Program-made: the position numbers and the translations under genes
Shown: one piece after another, positions 10,521 to 19,382 of the stretch
Numbering within the stretch: position 1 is the first letter of the stretch
How the letters are laid out: each line of letters opens with the position of its first letter
The notes under the pieces: generated by a model
What the model saw: the letters and a program-made list of their open reading frames with translations, nothing else
The model's database searches: none
Told to the model about the DNA's origin: nothing
Assembly: GCA_947648905.1 (NCBI GenBank)
Contig: CANSPP010000005.1
Span: forward strand, 52,379-116,378
Length of the DNA: 64,000 nt
DNA from: an uncultured Clostridium sp.
GTDB lineage: Bacteria > Bacillota > Clostridia > TANB77 > CAG-508
Direction: 5' to 3'

Positions 10521-11873
10521 ATGGCTTTTGAAGGATTATCTTCTAGATTACAAGAAATAACAAGAAAAATTAGGGGAAAAGCAAGAATAACAGAATCAGA
10601 CTTGAAGGAAATGTTAAGAGAGGTAAAACTTGCGCTTTTAGAAGCTGACGTAAACTATAAAATAGTTAAAGATTTCATTGCAACTATTCAAGAAAAAGCA
10701 CTAGGTCAAGATGTTTTAAAATCATTAACACCAGGGCAACAAGTTGTTAAAGTTGTTAAAGATGAATTAGTAGAATTACTTGGTGGAACAGAGAGTAGAA
10801 TAAACTTTACACCAAATCCACCAACAGTAATAATGCTAGTAGGTTTACAAGGTTCTGGTAAAACAACAACATCTGGTAAGCTAGCAAATCTTTTAAGAAA
10901 GCAAGGAAAAAATCCACTATTAGTAGCGTGTGACGTTTATAGACCAGCAGCAATTAAGCAATTGCAAGTAGTTGGAAAACAGCTTAATATACCAGTATTT
11001 GCAAACGAAACTTCAAAAGATGTAGTTCATATCGCCAAACAAGCAATGTCAGTAGCATACTCAAAATTAAATGATGTAGTAATACTAGATACAGCTGGGC
11101 GACTACATATTGATGAAGAATTGATGCAAGAACTAAAAAATGTAAAAGCTGGAATTAAGCCACACGAAATATTATTAGTAGTAGATGCGATGACAGGTCA
11201 AGATGCTGTAAATGTAGCAGAAAAGTTTAATGATGCTTTAGGAATTGATGGTGTAGTTCTAACAAAATTAGATGGTGATACACGTGGTGGTAGTGCATTA
11301 TCAGTTAAAAAAGTAACAGGAAAGCCTATCAAATTTGCTGCAACAGGTGAGAAATTAAGTGATATTGAAGTGTTCCACCCAGACAGAATGGCAAATAGAA
11401 TTCTGGGAATGGGAGATATACTTTCTGTAATTGAAAAAGCAGAAGAGTCATTTGATTTAGAACAAGCAGAAAAACTTGAAAAACAATTAAGAAAAAACGA
11501 ATTTGATTTAGATGACTACTTAACACAAATAAGACAAATTAAGAAAATGGGTTCTTTCTCATCACTTTTAAAAATGATACCAGGTATGAACCAATTAAAA
11601 GATGTAAAAATAGATGATAAAGAATTTGTAAAAATAGAAGCAATAATATGTTCTATGACTAAAAAAGAAAAAAGAGATACAAGACTTTTAAATGCAAGCA
11701 GAAGACAACGTATCGCCAAAGGTAGTGGAACAACAGTACAAGACATTAACAAATTTATCAAATCTTTTGAAATGACACAAAAAATGATGAAGAAAATGAA
11801 AAGCAACAAGGGTGCAATGAAAAAGATGATGAATGGTATTGATGAAAATGCATTAAAGAATTTTAAGTTCTAA
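10521..11873 (+). CDS. ffh: signal recognition particle GTPase Ffh
   Basis: Binds signal sequences and 4.5S RNA and delivers nascent chains to FtsY at the membrane. The 450 aa product has the N domain, the G domain with GLQGSGKTTT (G1, about 108-117), DTAGRLH and TKLDGD, and a C-terminal M domain with a Met-rich end (MTQKMMKKMKSNKGAMKKMM-like) that binds hydrophobic signals. AGGAG precedes the ATG. It lies in the conserved ylxM-ffh-rpsP order. Confidence 0.97.
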   Translation: MAFEGLSSRLQEITRKIRGKARITESDLKEMLREVKLALLEADVNYKIVKDFIATIQEKALGQDVLKSLTPGQQVVKVVKDELVELLGGTESRINFTPNPPTVIMLVGLQGSGKTTTSGKLANLLRKQGKNPLLVACDVYRPAAIKQLQVVGKQLNIPVFANETSKDVVHIAKQAMSVAYSKLNDVVILDTAGRLHIDEELMQELKNVKAGIKPHEILLVVDAMTGQDAVNVAEKFNDALGIDGVVLTKLDGDTRGGSALSVKKVTGKPIKFAATGEKLSDIEVFHPDRMANRILGMGDILSVIEKAEESFDLEQAEKLEKQLRKNEFDLDDYLTQIRQIKKMGSFSSLLKMIPGMNQLKDVKIDDKEFVKIEAIICSMTKKEKRDTRLLNASRRQRIAKGSGTTVQDINKFIKSFEMTQKMMKKMKSNKGAMKKMMNGIDENALKNFKF

Positions 11874-11931
11874 TTAACAAAGTTATTAAATTTTTAAATT
11901 TATATATAGATAATTTTAGGAGGTGAAAATT

Positions 11932-12165
11932 ATGGTAAAAATCAGATTACAAAGACAAGGAAAGAAAAAAGCTCCATTCTATCACATAGTAGTAGCAGAT
12001 TCTAAAAGCCCAAGAGATGGAAAAATCATTGAACAATTAGGAACATACAACCCAATGACAGATCCAGCTACAATCGTTTTAGATAAAGAAAAAGTTGAAA
12101 AATGGATTAAAAATGGTGCTAAACCAACAGACACAGTTAAGGCTTTAATCGAAAAAGCTCAATAA
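11932..12165 (+). CDS. rpsP: 30S ribosomal protein S16
   Basis: Small-subunit assembly protein, 77 aa. It begins [17 protein letters not shown] and has the family signature around [10 protein letters not shown]. The start is the ATG at 11932, placed by AGGAGGTG at 11918-11925; a GTG three codons earlier overlaps that ribosome site and is not used. It is the third gene of the operon. Confidence 0.97.
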   Translation: MVKIRLQRQGKKKAPFYHIVVADSKSPRDGKIIEQLGTYNPMTDPATIVLDKEKVEKWIKNGAKPTDTVKALIEKAQ

Positions 12166-12181
12166 GGAAGGAACTTCAGCT

Positions 12182-12412
12182 ATGGAAAATGTTTTAAAAG
12201 CAATAATTTCAAACTTAGTAGAAGACACAAATGCTGTTGAAATAAAAAGAATAGACAGCGAAAAAACAGTCACTTTTGAAGTAAAAGTAGCAGATGGCGA
12301 TATGGGTAAAGTAATAGGTAGACAAGGTAGACTTGCAAAATCTATTAGAACTGTTATGAAAGCTATAGCTAACAAAGAACACAAAAAAGTGTCAGTTGAA
12401 TTTATAGGATAA
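12182..12412 (+). CDS. khpA: KH-domain RNA-binding protein KhpA
   Basis: Small single-KH-domain protein (76 aa) that binds RNA, usually together with KhpB, and affects cell size and small-RNA stability. The GxxG loop of the KH fold is GRQGR (about 42-46), inside GKVIGRQGRLAKSIRTV. It lies 16 bases after rpsP with GGAAGGA upstream, the usual place for it between rpsP and rimM. Confidence 0.93.
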   Translation: MENVLKAIISNLVEDTNAVEIKRIDSEKTVTFEVKVADGDMGKVIGRQGRLAKSIRTVMKAIANKEHKKVSVEFIG

Positions 12413-12427
12413 TTGGAGTATTAAAAT

Positions 12428-12934
12428 ATGACAAAATATCTTGAAATTGGTCAAATTGTAAATACCTTTGGAATAAAGGGAATGGTAAAAGTTAAGCCTT
12501 TTACAGATAATATTGAACGATTTGACGAATTAGAAAAAGTATATATCGAAAACAAAAAAGGTAAAAAAGAATATGAAATTGAAGAAGTGAAATATCATAA
12601 AAATATGGTATTAATCAAATTCAAAGGGATAGAAAATCCAGAAGATGCAAATTTGCTACGCGAAAGTTACCTACTTGTAGATAGAGCAAATGAAAAGCCA
12701 CTAGAAGAAGGAACTTATTACATAGTAGATATGATAGGTCTAGATGTATATACCGACGAAAATGAGCTTTTAGGCAAGCTTGAGGACATATTTAATACTG
12801 GAAGTAACGATATATATGTTGTAAAAAATGAACTAGGTAAACAAATTCTTTTGCCAGCAATTGATGATGTTTTAAAAGAAATTGATATGGATAATAAGAA
12901 AGTTGTAGTTCATTTAATACCAGGACTAATTTAA
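12428..12934 (+). CDS. rimM: 16S rRNA processing protein RimM
   Basis: Helps mature the 30S head domain and binds S19. The 168 aa product has the N-terminal RimM barrel (IGQIVNTFGIKGMVKVKPFTD) and a C-terminal PRC-barrel (YYIVDMIGLDVY; QILLPAIDDVLKEID). TTGGAG lies upstream of the ATG, which comes 15 bases after khpA. Its stop directly abuts the trmD leader. Confidence 0.95.
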   Translation: MTKYLEIGQIVNTFGIKGMVKVKPFTDNIERFDELEKVYIENKKGKKEYEIEEVKYHKNMVLIKFKGIENPEDANLLRESYLLVDRANEKPLEEGTYYIVDMIGLDVYTDENELLGKLEDIFNTGSNDIYVVKNELGKQILLPAIDDVLKEIDMDNKKVVVHLIPGLI

Positions 12935-12946
12935 ATGGAGGAAACA

Positions 12947-13609
12947 ATGAAATTTGATGTTTTAACACTCTTTCCGGAAATGTTTGATAATTTAAAACAA
13001 AGCATAATTGGAAGAGCACAAGAAAAAGAACTAATAGAAATAAATACAACAAATATTAGAGATTTTTCAGAAAACAAACACAAAAAAGTAGATGATACTC
13101 CATATGGTGGTGGAGCTGGTATGGTAATGATGCCAGATGTAGTTTACAGGGCATATCAATCTGTAAAGAGTGAAAATGCAAAAGTAATTTATATGTCACC
13201 ACAAGGAAAAAAATTGGACCAAAAAAAAGTTGAAGATTTATCAAAAGAAAGCCATTTAATAATACTTTGCGGACACTATGAAGGAATAGACCAACGAGTT
13301 ATTGATAAAATAGTTGACGAAGAAATATCAATTGGAGACTATGTTTTAACAGGTGGAGAAATTCCTGCAATGGTATTAATTGATAGTGTATCGAGATATG
13401 TAAAAGGAGTTTTAAAAGAAGATTCTATAAAAGAAGAAAGCTTTTCAAATGGACTTTTAGAATATCCGCAATATACTAGACCAGAAGTGTTCGAAGGTGA
13501 AAAAGTTCCAGAAGTTTTACTTTCAGGGAATCACCAAAATATTGATAAATGGAGAAGAGAAAAATCTTTGGAAATAACAAAATTGAAAAGACCAGATTTA
13601 TTGAAATAG
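12947..13609 (+). CDS. trmD: tRNA (guanine-N1)-methyltransferase TrmD
   Basis: Methylates G37 next to the anticodon and prevents +1 frameshifting at proline codons. The 220 aa product has the SPOUT trefoil-knot motifs YGGGAGMVM and [11 protein letters not shown] and the C-terminal LLSGNH. The start is the ATG at 12947, directed by GGAGG at 12937-12941; an ATG at 12935 sits on that ribosome site. Its presence is worth noting because the window seems to contain many +1 shift sites. Confidence 0.96.
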   Translation: MKFDVLTLFPEMFDNLKQSIIGRAQEKELIEINTTNIRDFSENKHKKVDDTPYGGGAGMVMMPDVVYRAYQSVKSENAKVIYMSPQGKKLDQKKVEDLSKESHLIILCGHYEGIDQRVIDKIVDEEISIGDYVLTGGEIPAMVLIDSVSRYVKGVLKEDSIKEESFSNGLLEYPQYTRPEVFEGEKVPEVLLSGNHQNIDKWRREKSLEITKLKRPDLLK

Positions 13610-13620
13610 GTCTTATAAAA

Positions 13621-13652
13621 GGAAGTGCATAGTTTATGCACCGCTCAGAGAA
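13621..13652 (+). promoter_or_regulatory. likely L19 leader element
   Basis: A hairpin GTGCATA (13625-13631)/TATGCAC (13635-13641) followed by CGCTCAGAG, just before rplS. Small conserved leaders that bind L19 are known at this position in Firmicutes. I identify this one by place and shape rather than by a model search. Confidence 0.5.
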
Positions 13653-13674
13653 TAGTAAAAAGGAGGAAATGAAA

Positions 13675-14193
13675 ATGGATATTATAAAATCTATTGAACA
13701 TGAACAATTAAAAAACAAAATACCAGAATTAAAAGTTGGTAATACAGTAAGAGTACACGTAAGAATTAAAGAAGGTAATAAAGAAAGAATCCAAGTATTT
13801 GAAGGAATTATTATCAAAGTACAAGGTGGAGGAGTTAACAAAACATTTACAGTAAGAAAAATATCTTACGGTGTTGGTGTTGAAAAAACATTTTTAGTAC
13901 ACTCTCCATTAGTTGAAAAAGTTGAACTAGTTAGAGTTGGTAAAGCTAGAAGAGCTAGATTATTCTATTTAAGAGATAGAGTTGGTAAAGCTGCTAAAAC
14001 TAGAGAACAAGTTGGAGCTAGAATTGAAGATAGAGAAATCGTTGTTAAAGAAGATTTAGTTGAAGAGCCAGCTGTTGAAGCTGCTCCAGAAGAAGCACCA
14101 GCTGTTGAAACAGAAAATGTTGTTACAGAAGAAGTTGTAGATACAGTTTCTGAAGAAAAAGTTGAAGACGTTAAAGAAAATCCAGCTGAATAA
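13675..14193 (+). CDS. rplS: 50S ribosomal protein L19 with long acidic C-terminal extension
   Basis: L19 sits at the 30S/50S interface. The first 115 residues or so are a standard L19 ([35 protein letters not shown]). The protein then continues for nearly 60 residues that are rich in Glu, Val and Ala ([20 protein letters not shown] and on), making 172 aa where 115-120 is usual. The start is the ATG at 13675, 8 bases after AGGAGG; two upstream in-frame ATGs are too close to that site or lack one. A strong terminator follows. Confidence 0.95.
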   Translation: MDIIKSIEHEQLKNKIPELKVGNTVRVHVRIKEGNKERIQVFEGIIIKVQGGGVNKTFTVRKISYGVGVEKTFLVHSPLVEKVELVRVGKARRARLFYLRDRVGKAAKTREQVGARIEDREIVVKEDLVEEPAVEAAPEEAPAVETENVVTEEVVDTVSEEKVEDVKENPAE

Positions 14194-14217
14194 GAGTAAA
14201 ACAATATGATAAAATTT

Positions 14218-14255
14218 TAGATAGTTATTCTGTTAAGATGGCTATCTATTTTTTT
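14218..14255 (+). terminator. terminator of the ffh-rplS operon
   Basis: TAGATAGTTAT (14218-14228) pairs with ATGGCTATCTA (14238-14248), followed by seven T. Confidence 0.85.
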
Positions 14256-14347
14256 GTAAGTATTGTATTCTAAAATGAGGATTTTAATTTATAAATGGAT
14301 TAATTATAAAATACGAACAAAAATTTTGAAAAAATTTAAAAAAGGTA

Positions 14348-14376
14348 TTGACAAAATAAAAAATTAAATATAAAAT
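14348..14376 (+). promoter_or_regulatory. promoter for the 14436 gene
   Basis: TTGACA (14348-14353), N17, TAAAAT (14371-14376). Between the previous terminator and this site the DNA is plain AT-rich sequence. Confidence 0.65.
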
Positions 14377-14435
14377 AGCTTTAGCAAAAGCGAACAATAA
14401 TTTGCAAAACGAAAATTTGATTAGGAGTGATAAAA

Positions 14436-14957
14436 ATGAATTTAGTAAAAACAAGAACAAACCGTAGAATAGTAGTAAGTAACAGTATCGAAAGACATCC
14501 AGTACCAGTACTTGGTGTAGATTATAAAGTGAAAATTATTTACAAAAATATTAAAATAACTGAATTAGACGTAGAAAATAAAACAATAAAAATATCATTG
14601 CCTAATCGTTATAAAAAGATGTCAAATAAAGAGATTTTAGACTTAGCGATAGACAAAATGTACGAACAAATTGCTAATGTGGAAATAGAAAGAGCAATGG
14701 AGAAAACAAGAATAATGTTAGGCTTTGCACCAGAAGAATATGAAATTGCAAAAATAAAGACATTAGGAGATTGCAAAGACAACAAAATAACAATTAATCC
14801 AGAAGTTGTAAAATACAGCAGAAAAGTTATAGATTACATAGTATTGCATCAATATTGCCATTTAAAATATAAAACACATGCTAAAGGATTTTACAAAATG
14901 TTGGAAAAATATCAACCAGATTATAAAAAATGTGAAGAAGTTTTATTAAATATATAA
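14436..14957 (+). CDS. YgjP/DUF45-like metallopeptidase fold with altered active site
   Basis: The 173 aa product resembles the YgjP-like (DUF45, SprT-related) zinc peptidase group. The start region contains ERHPVPVLGVDYKVKI, and the end has YIVLHQYCHLKYKTHAKGFYKMLE, where the family has HExxH...H. The catalytic Glu is replaced by Gln (HQYCH) while all three metal-binding His are kept, so zinc may bind without normal proteolysis. The start is the ATG at 14436 after TTAGGAG. It has its own promoter. The family call is moderately sure, the function unknown. Confidence 0.7.
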   Translation: MNLVKTRTNRRIVVSNSIERHPVPVLGVDYKVKIIYKNIKITELDVENKTIKISLPNRYKKMSNKEILDLAIDKMYEQIANVEIERAMEKTRIMLGFAPEEYEIAKIKTLGDCKDNKITINPEVVKYSRKVIDYIVLHQYCHLKYKTHAKGFYKMLEKYQPDYKKCEEVLLNI

Positions 14958-15055
14958 GATATAAAAGGAGAAAATAAAAATATAGATTTTCTTCTTTTAT
15001 TATAAAAAAGTATTTATTATTTGAAATTTATTTGGTATAATGTAATAGTAAATAT

Positions 15056-15130
15056 TGGGGTATCGCCAAGCGGTAAGGCATCGGACTCTGACTCCGACAT
15101 TCCTGTGTTCGAATCACAGTACCCCAGCCA
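15056..15130 (+). tRNA. tRNA-Gln (CTG)
   Basis: Cloverleaf TGGGGTA...TACCCCA with encoded GCCA. The anticodon loop CTCTGAC gives anticodon CTG, which reads CAG. CAG is a rare codon here; a TTG-anticodon gene for CAA presumably lies elsewhere. Confidence 0.95.
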
Positions 15131-15187
15131 AATATATATTACGTGACTTTTTATGGAATAAAAAGTGATAAAAATATGAATAATTGC

Positions 15188-15216
15188 TTGAAAAAACAAG
15201 AGAGATATAGTAAAAT
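15188..15216 (+). promoter_or_regulatory. promoter for the coiled-coil gene
   Basis: TTGAAA (15188-15193), N17, TAAAAT (15211-15216). Confidence 0.6.
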
Positions 15217-15300
15217 ATAAAAGTATTTTATTCAAAAAGTTTTTATCAAATTATTTATTTCTACTTATTAAAATCAATAAAAGTAAAGGAGGGATAGTCG

Positions 15301-15672
15301 ATGGAAGAAAAGATATTGTCAATACTGCTTGAAATACAGCAAGACGTAAAAGTTCTAAAAGAAGATGTGTCAGGGTTAAAACAAGATGTATCAGGACTAA
15401 AAGAAGACGTGTCAGGGTTAAAACAAGACGTATCAGGACTAAAGCAAGATGTGTCAGAGTTAAAAGAAGACGTATCAGGACTAAAGCAAGATGTGTCAGC
15501 ATTAAAAGAAGACAACAAGTACATAAAAAGCGAATTAGCAATAATGAAAAACAATATAGCAAAGATACTAGAAGTACAAAACAATATGAACGAAAACTTC
15601 AAAAAACACCAAAGAGAAGCAAGAATAAAATACAAAGAGATAGACTATAGACTATCAAGACTAGAAGCTTAA
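15301..15672 (+). CDS. heptad-repeat coiled-coil protein
   Basis: A 123 aa protein that is almost all coiled coil. Seven successive 7-residue units of the form DVSGLK(Q/E) occupy residues 22-70. Val and Leu sit four residues apart in each unit, which is the a/d pattern of a parallel coiled coil. The rest is also helical ([19 protein letters not shown]). There is no signal peptide or membrane segment. AAAGGAGGG lies upstream of the ATG. The function is unknown; a length-variable oligomerisation rod is plausible. Confidence 0.75.
   Translation: MEEKILSILLEIQQDVKVLKEDVSGLKQDVSGLKEDVSGLKQDVSGLKQDVSELKEDVSGLKQDVSALKEDNKYIKSELAIMKNNIAKILEVQNNMNENFKKHQREARIKYKEIDYRLSRLEA
15364..15510 (+). repeat. 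seven tandem 21-base units inside the coiled-coil gene
   Basis: Each unit encodes DVS-G/E/A-LK-Q/E. The DNA copies are close but not identical (GTGTCAGGGTTA alternates with GTATCAGGACTA), so copy number could change by slippage in whole heptads. Confidence 0.85.
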
Positions 15673-15710
15673 AAGATTAAAAAACGAGCAAAATACAAAA
15701 ATCAAAAACA

Positions 15711-15764
15711 AGCACTATAATACATTAATAAAACAAAAAATGTTAATGAATTATAGTGTTTTTT
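15711..15764 (+). terminator. terminator after the coiled-coil gene
   Basis: AGCACTATAATACATTAA (15711-15728) pairs with TTAATGAATTATAGTGTT (15743-15760), followed by T. Confidence 0.75.
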
Positions 15765-15775
15765 ATATGCAAAAC

Positions 15776-15804
15776 TTTACTTTTAACAGAAAATGCTATA
15801 TAAT
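15776..15804 (+). promoter_or_regulatory. putative lysS promoter
   Basis: TTTACT (15776-15781), N17, TATAAT (15799-15804). Confidence 0.5.
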
Positions 15805-15835
15805 ATACAAAGAAAAAATAAGAGGAGAGATAATA

Positions 15836-17344
15836 ATGCAAGAAAACAATCAAAATAGCCAAAACAATGAAATAGAAGAATTAGATATAAACCATCTAAT
15901 GCAAATAAGAAGAGATAAATTAAAAGAATTACAAGAAGAAGGAAAAGACCCATATCAAATAACAAAATTTAATAGAACAAATACAGCTGGAGAAATAAAA
16001 GCAAACTACGAGCAATTTGAACAAAAAGACGTAACAGTAGCAGGAAGAATAATAGCAAAAAGAATAATGGGAAAAGCATCATTCTGTACAATACAAGACA
16101 GCGATGAAAAAATACAAAGCTATGTAAGCATAAATGATTTAGGAGAAGAAAGTTATAAAGCGTTCAAAACATATGACATAGGAGATATCATAGGAATAAC
16201 TGGATTTGTATTCAAAACAAGAACAGAAGAAATATCTGTACACGCAAAAGAAGTGACATTACTTTCAAAATCACTAAGACCACTACCAGAAAAATTTCAT
16301 GGATTAAAAGATATAGATTTAAGATATAGACAAAGATATGTTGACTTAATAGTAAATCCAGAGGTAAAAAATACATTTGTGTTAAGAAGTAAAATAATCA
16401 AAGAAGTTAAGGCATATTTGGATCAAAAGGGGTATTTAGAAGTAGATACACCAATATTAAGTACAATAGCAGGTGGTGCTGCAGCAAGACCATTTATAAC
16501 ACATCACAACACATTGGATTTAGATATGTATTTAAGAATTGCAAATGAATTATATTTAAAAAGATTAATCGTAGGTGGATTTGATAAAGTTTATGAAATG
16601 GGTAGAATGTTTAGAAATGAAGGAATGGATATAAAACATAATCCAGAATTTACAAACATAGAGCTATATTCAGCATACGAAGATTATAATGATATGATGG
16701 ATTTAACAGAAGATTTATTTAGAACAGTATCACAAAAAGTATTAGGAACTGCGAAAATCACATATCAAGGAACAGAAATAGACCTAGAAACAAAGTGGAA
16801 AAGACTATCAATGATAGAGGCAATAAAAGAAGTAACAGGAGTGGATTTTAATACAATAAATAATGATGAAGAAGCTATAAAAATAGCAAAAGAAAAAAAT
16901 GTAGAAATAGAGGAAAATAAAAATACAAGAGGAAATATAATAAATACATTTTTTGAAGAATTCGTTGAAGAAACATTAATACAACCAACATTTATATATG
17001 ACTATCCGATTGAAGTATCACCATTAACAAAGAAGAAACCATCAGACAATAGACTAACAGAAAGATTTGAGGTATTTATTGGTGGACGTGAATATGGAAA
17101 TGCATATTCAGAATTAAATGACCCAATAGACCAATATGAAAGATTTAAAAAACAAGTAGAAGCAAGAGAAGCGGGAGACGAAGAAGCAAATATGATGGAC
17201 GAAGACTTTATACAAGCACTAGAATATGGAATGCCACCAACAGGAGGGTTAGGAATAGGAATAGACAGAATGATTATGTTATTAACAGATTCTGCATCAA
17301 TTAGAGATGTATTATTATTCCCAACAATGAAACCATTAAATTAG
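15836..17344 (+). CDS. lysS: lysyl-tRNA synthetase, class II
   Basis: Charges tRNA-Lys; cytosolic homodimer. The 502 aa product has an N-terminal OB-fold anticodon-binding domain ([21 protein letters not shown]) and a class II catalytic domain with motif 2 ([20 protein letters not shown]) and motif 3 ([16 protein letters not shown]). The start is the ATG at 15836 after AGGAGAG; upstream codons in the same frame contain the promoter. It forms a single-gene unit with a terminator behind it. Confidence 0.97.
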   Translation: MQENNQNSQNNEIEELDINHLMQIRRDKLKELQEEGKDPYQITKFNRTNTAGEIKANYEQFEQKDVTVAGRIIAKRIMGKASFCTIQDSDEKIQSYVSINDLGEESYKAFKTYDIGDIIGITGFVFKTRTEEISVHAKEVTLLSKSLRPLPEKFHGLKDIDLRYRQRYVDLIVNPEVKNTFVLRSKIIKEVKAYLDQKGYLEVDTPILSTIAGGAAARPFITHHNTLDLDMYLRIANELYLKRLIVGGFDKVYEMGRMFRNEGMDIKHNPEFTNIELYSAYEDYNDMMDLTEDLFRTVSQKVLGTAKITYQGTEIDLETKWKRLSMIEAIKEVTGVDFNTINNDEEAIKIAKEKNVEIEENKNTRGNIINTFFEEFVEETLIQPTFIYDYPIEVSPLTKKKPSDNRLTERFEVFIGGREYGNAYSELNDPIDQYERFKKQVEAREAGDEEANMMDEDFIQALEYGMPPTGGLGIGIDRMIMLLTDSASIRDVLLFPTMKPLN

Positions 17345-17359
17345 TAAAAGTAAACAATA

Positions 17360-17397
17360 AATGAGATAAAGTATAAAATAATACTTTGTCTCATTTT
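17360..17397 (+). terminator. lysS terminator
   Basis: AATGAGATAAAGTAT (17360-17374) pairs with ATACTTTGTCTCATT (17381-17395), then T. Confidence 0.8.
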
Positions 17398-17435
17398 GAA
17401 AAGCAAATGTAAGAACCAAAATACAGGAGAATAAG

Positions 17436-18514
17436 ATGAAACAAAATACAGTAGTAAGAAAGCAAGAAAAAAGACCCAAAAGAGGTTATGGACTAGATAA
17501 ATATTATGAAGAGGAAAGAATAGAAAACGAAAGAAAGCAAGCAAAAAATAAGAAGAAAAAAATAAAGAAAAGAATTTTTTTATGTATAAAAATACTAATT
17601 GCATTAATTATTCTGGGTGTAATAGGAATATTTTTATTCTTTAAAACAAGTTTGTTCCAGAAATATAAAGAATTATGGGTACAAACAGCAATGACAACGA
17701 TGAACCACCAATATTTAGCTACATGGTTCTTATCAGATGAAGAAATTCAAGAAATAATGAAAAAGCTAGAAGTAGAGAATAACGAAAATTCTAATTCTGA
17801 TAACATAGTACTAGAAAAATCTGAAGAGCGTAAAGAAATTACAGTAGAAAAAATTACTGGAAAAGGATATGTAGGTTTTGTAATGACAATTCCAGATGCT
17901 ACAAAAGTAAAACTAGTTGATGGAAGACAATCACGGAAGAGGTTCAAAGCTAAGTGAAATTGTAAAGAAGCATAATGCAATAGGAGGAATAAATGCTGGG
18001 CGGATTTGCTGATCCAAACGGTGTAGGTTCAGGAAATATTCTTGTTGATACTGTAATTATGAATAAAAAACTATTATATGGTAATAAAACTACAAGATAT
18101 AGCTTGATTGGACTAAATGCAGAAGGTAAGTTAATATTAGGAAAATACAATTATCAAGAAGCCATGAATGCAGGTATAGAATCGGCGGTTGAATTTGGAC
18201 CATTTATTATAGTAAATGGAAAAAATCAAATAAAGAACTCAAATTCGGGTGGTATACATCCTAGAATGGGAATAGGACAAAAGAAGGATGGAACGATGAT
18301 ATTTGTGGCGATAGATGGTAGACAGCCTGGATATAGTATAGGAGCAAGCCTATTAGAACTACAAAATATATTTGAAAAATATGGTGCATATAATGCTGCT
18401 AACTTAGATGGAGGTTCATCTGCAACAATGTATTACAATGGAAAAGTAGTAAATAAAACATCTACACCAATGGGTGAAAGATATTTGCCAAATGCATTTA
18501 TAATTGAAAAATAA
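17436..18514 (+). CDS. membrane-anchored phosphodiester glycosidase (NAGPA-like) with two CGG +1 shifts
   Basis: Read with two +1 shifts the product is 358 aa: a basic cytosolic tail, one membrane helix (about 46-68), then an extracellular NAGPA (phosphodiester glycosidase) domain. Shift 1 at CGG 17934 joins VDGRQS to GRGSKLSEIV. Shift 2 at CGG 18001 joins GGINAG to GFADPNGVGSGN, rebuilding the family's NGGF-like motif. LDGGSSATMYYNG near the end is the other hallmark. Without the shifts the frames stop 6 and 2 codons later. The domain cleaves sugar-phosphodiesters of envelope polymers. Confidence 0.85.
17934..17936 (+). other. CGG +1 frameshift site 2
   Basis: Context TCA-CGG-AAG; skipping C gives TCA-GGA-AGA (Ser-Gly-Arg). 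Confidence 0.8.
18001..18003 (+). other. CGG +1 frameshift site 3
   Basis: Context GGG-CGG-ATT in the frame set by site 2; skipping C gives GGG-GGA-TTT (Gly-Gly-Phe). AGGAGG lies about 14 bases upstream and could act as an internal stimulator. Confidence 0.8.
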
Positions 18515-18520
18515 TAAAAA

Positions 18521-18585
18521 GGACAATTGGGGACGTTTCTTTTTTGTCCCAAATGTCCAAGAAAGAAACGTCCCCAATTGGACAA
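18521..18585. repeat. paired inverted copies of the GGGGACGTTTC palindrome
   Basis: CAATTGGGGACGTTTCTTT (18524-18542) is mirrored by AAAGAAACGTCCCCAATTG (18562-18580), making one large inverted repeat between the glycosidase and protease genes. Confidence 0.8.
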
Positions 18586-18596
18586 AGGAGTAAATT

Positions 18597-19334
18597 ATGT
18601 TTAATTTTTCGTTTGATAAAAGAACAATGTATATAATAATAGCGGTGTTAATAGGAATGAGATTATTAACATATATAACTAATCCAGGAATATTAGTATC
18701 ACTATTATTTAGTGTACCAGGAGTGTTAATTGCAATTACATTCCACGAGTTTGCACATGGTTTAGCAGCTTATAAATTAGGCGATAATACGGCTAAAAAT
18801 GAAGGTAGATTGACATTAAATCCATTGGACCATTTAGATCCAATTGGTTCACTTATGTTATTATTTGCAGGATTTGGTTGGGGAAAACCTGTACACGTAA
18901 ATCCAAATAATTACACAAGAAAAATGTCTATGGAAAAAGGAGAAGCAATAGTATCTGCAGCAGGCCCTATTATGAATATACTACTTGCAATTGTATTCAC
19001 TTTTATATATTTTGCAATAAAAAGATTTGCAGGAGCGGCATTTTTAACTGCAACAGTTGGTAAAGTTATAATGACTATAGTTTATGATACAATACTTATT
19101 AATGTTGGATTAGGAATATTTAACTTAATTCCATTACCACCATTAGATGGTTCAAAAATTATTATGCCATTTTTACCATATAAAGCAAAATCTTGGTTTA
19201 TAAATAATGAGCAAATATTTTACATTTTGTTTGTAGTATTATGGGTGACTGGAATAGCAGGAGATGTAATATCACCAGTAATAAGCTGGGTAGCAACAGG
19301 AATTTTTAGTTTAGGAAATTTAATTATCGGGTAA
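18597..19334 (+). CDS. site-2 protease family (M50B) membrane metalloprotease
   Basis: Intramembrane zinc protease of the short YwhC/SREBP-type group, 245 aa and 5-6 membrane helices. The zinc motif HEFAH (about 50-54) lies in a helix. The second metal region is LNPLDHLDPIG (about 78-88), and the third conserved motif is NLIPLPPLDGSKI. No PDZ domain is present, which separates it from RseP/RasP. The substrate is unknown. GGAG precedes the ATG, directly after the inverted repeat. Confidence 0.9.
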   Translation: MFNFSFDKRTMYIIIAVLIGMRLLTYITNPGILVSLLFSVPGVLIAITFHEFAHGLAAYKLGDNTAKNEGRLTLNPLDHLDPIGSLMLLFAGFGWGKPVHVNPNNYTRKMSMEKGEAIVSAAGPIMNILLAIVFTFIYFAIKRFAGAAFLTATVGKVIMTIVYDTILINVGLGIFNLIPLPPLDGSKIIMPFLPYKAKSWFINNEQIFYILFVVLWVTGIAGDVISPVISWVATGIFSLGNLIIG

Positions 19335-19382
19335 TTAAAGCAGATTCTGCCTATTTGAAATTAGGAAGGAATATAGTAAAAA

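Noticed and set aside
15364-15510. CRISPR-like regular repeats
   Set aside because: The 21-base units are contiguous, in frame and encode a heptad coiled coil; there are no spacers.
17436-18514. Calling the six interrupted genes pseudogenes
   Set aside because: All interruptions are the same in-phase CGG event, nothing else in these genes is damaged, and one is tsaD. Sequencing error stays an open alternative, but ordinary decay would give varied lesions.
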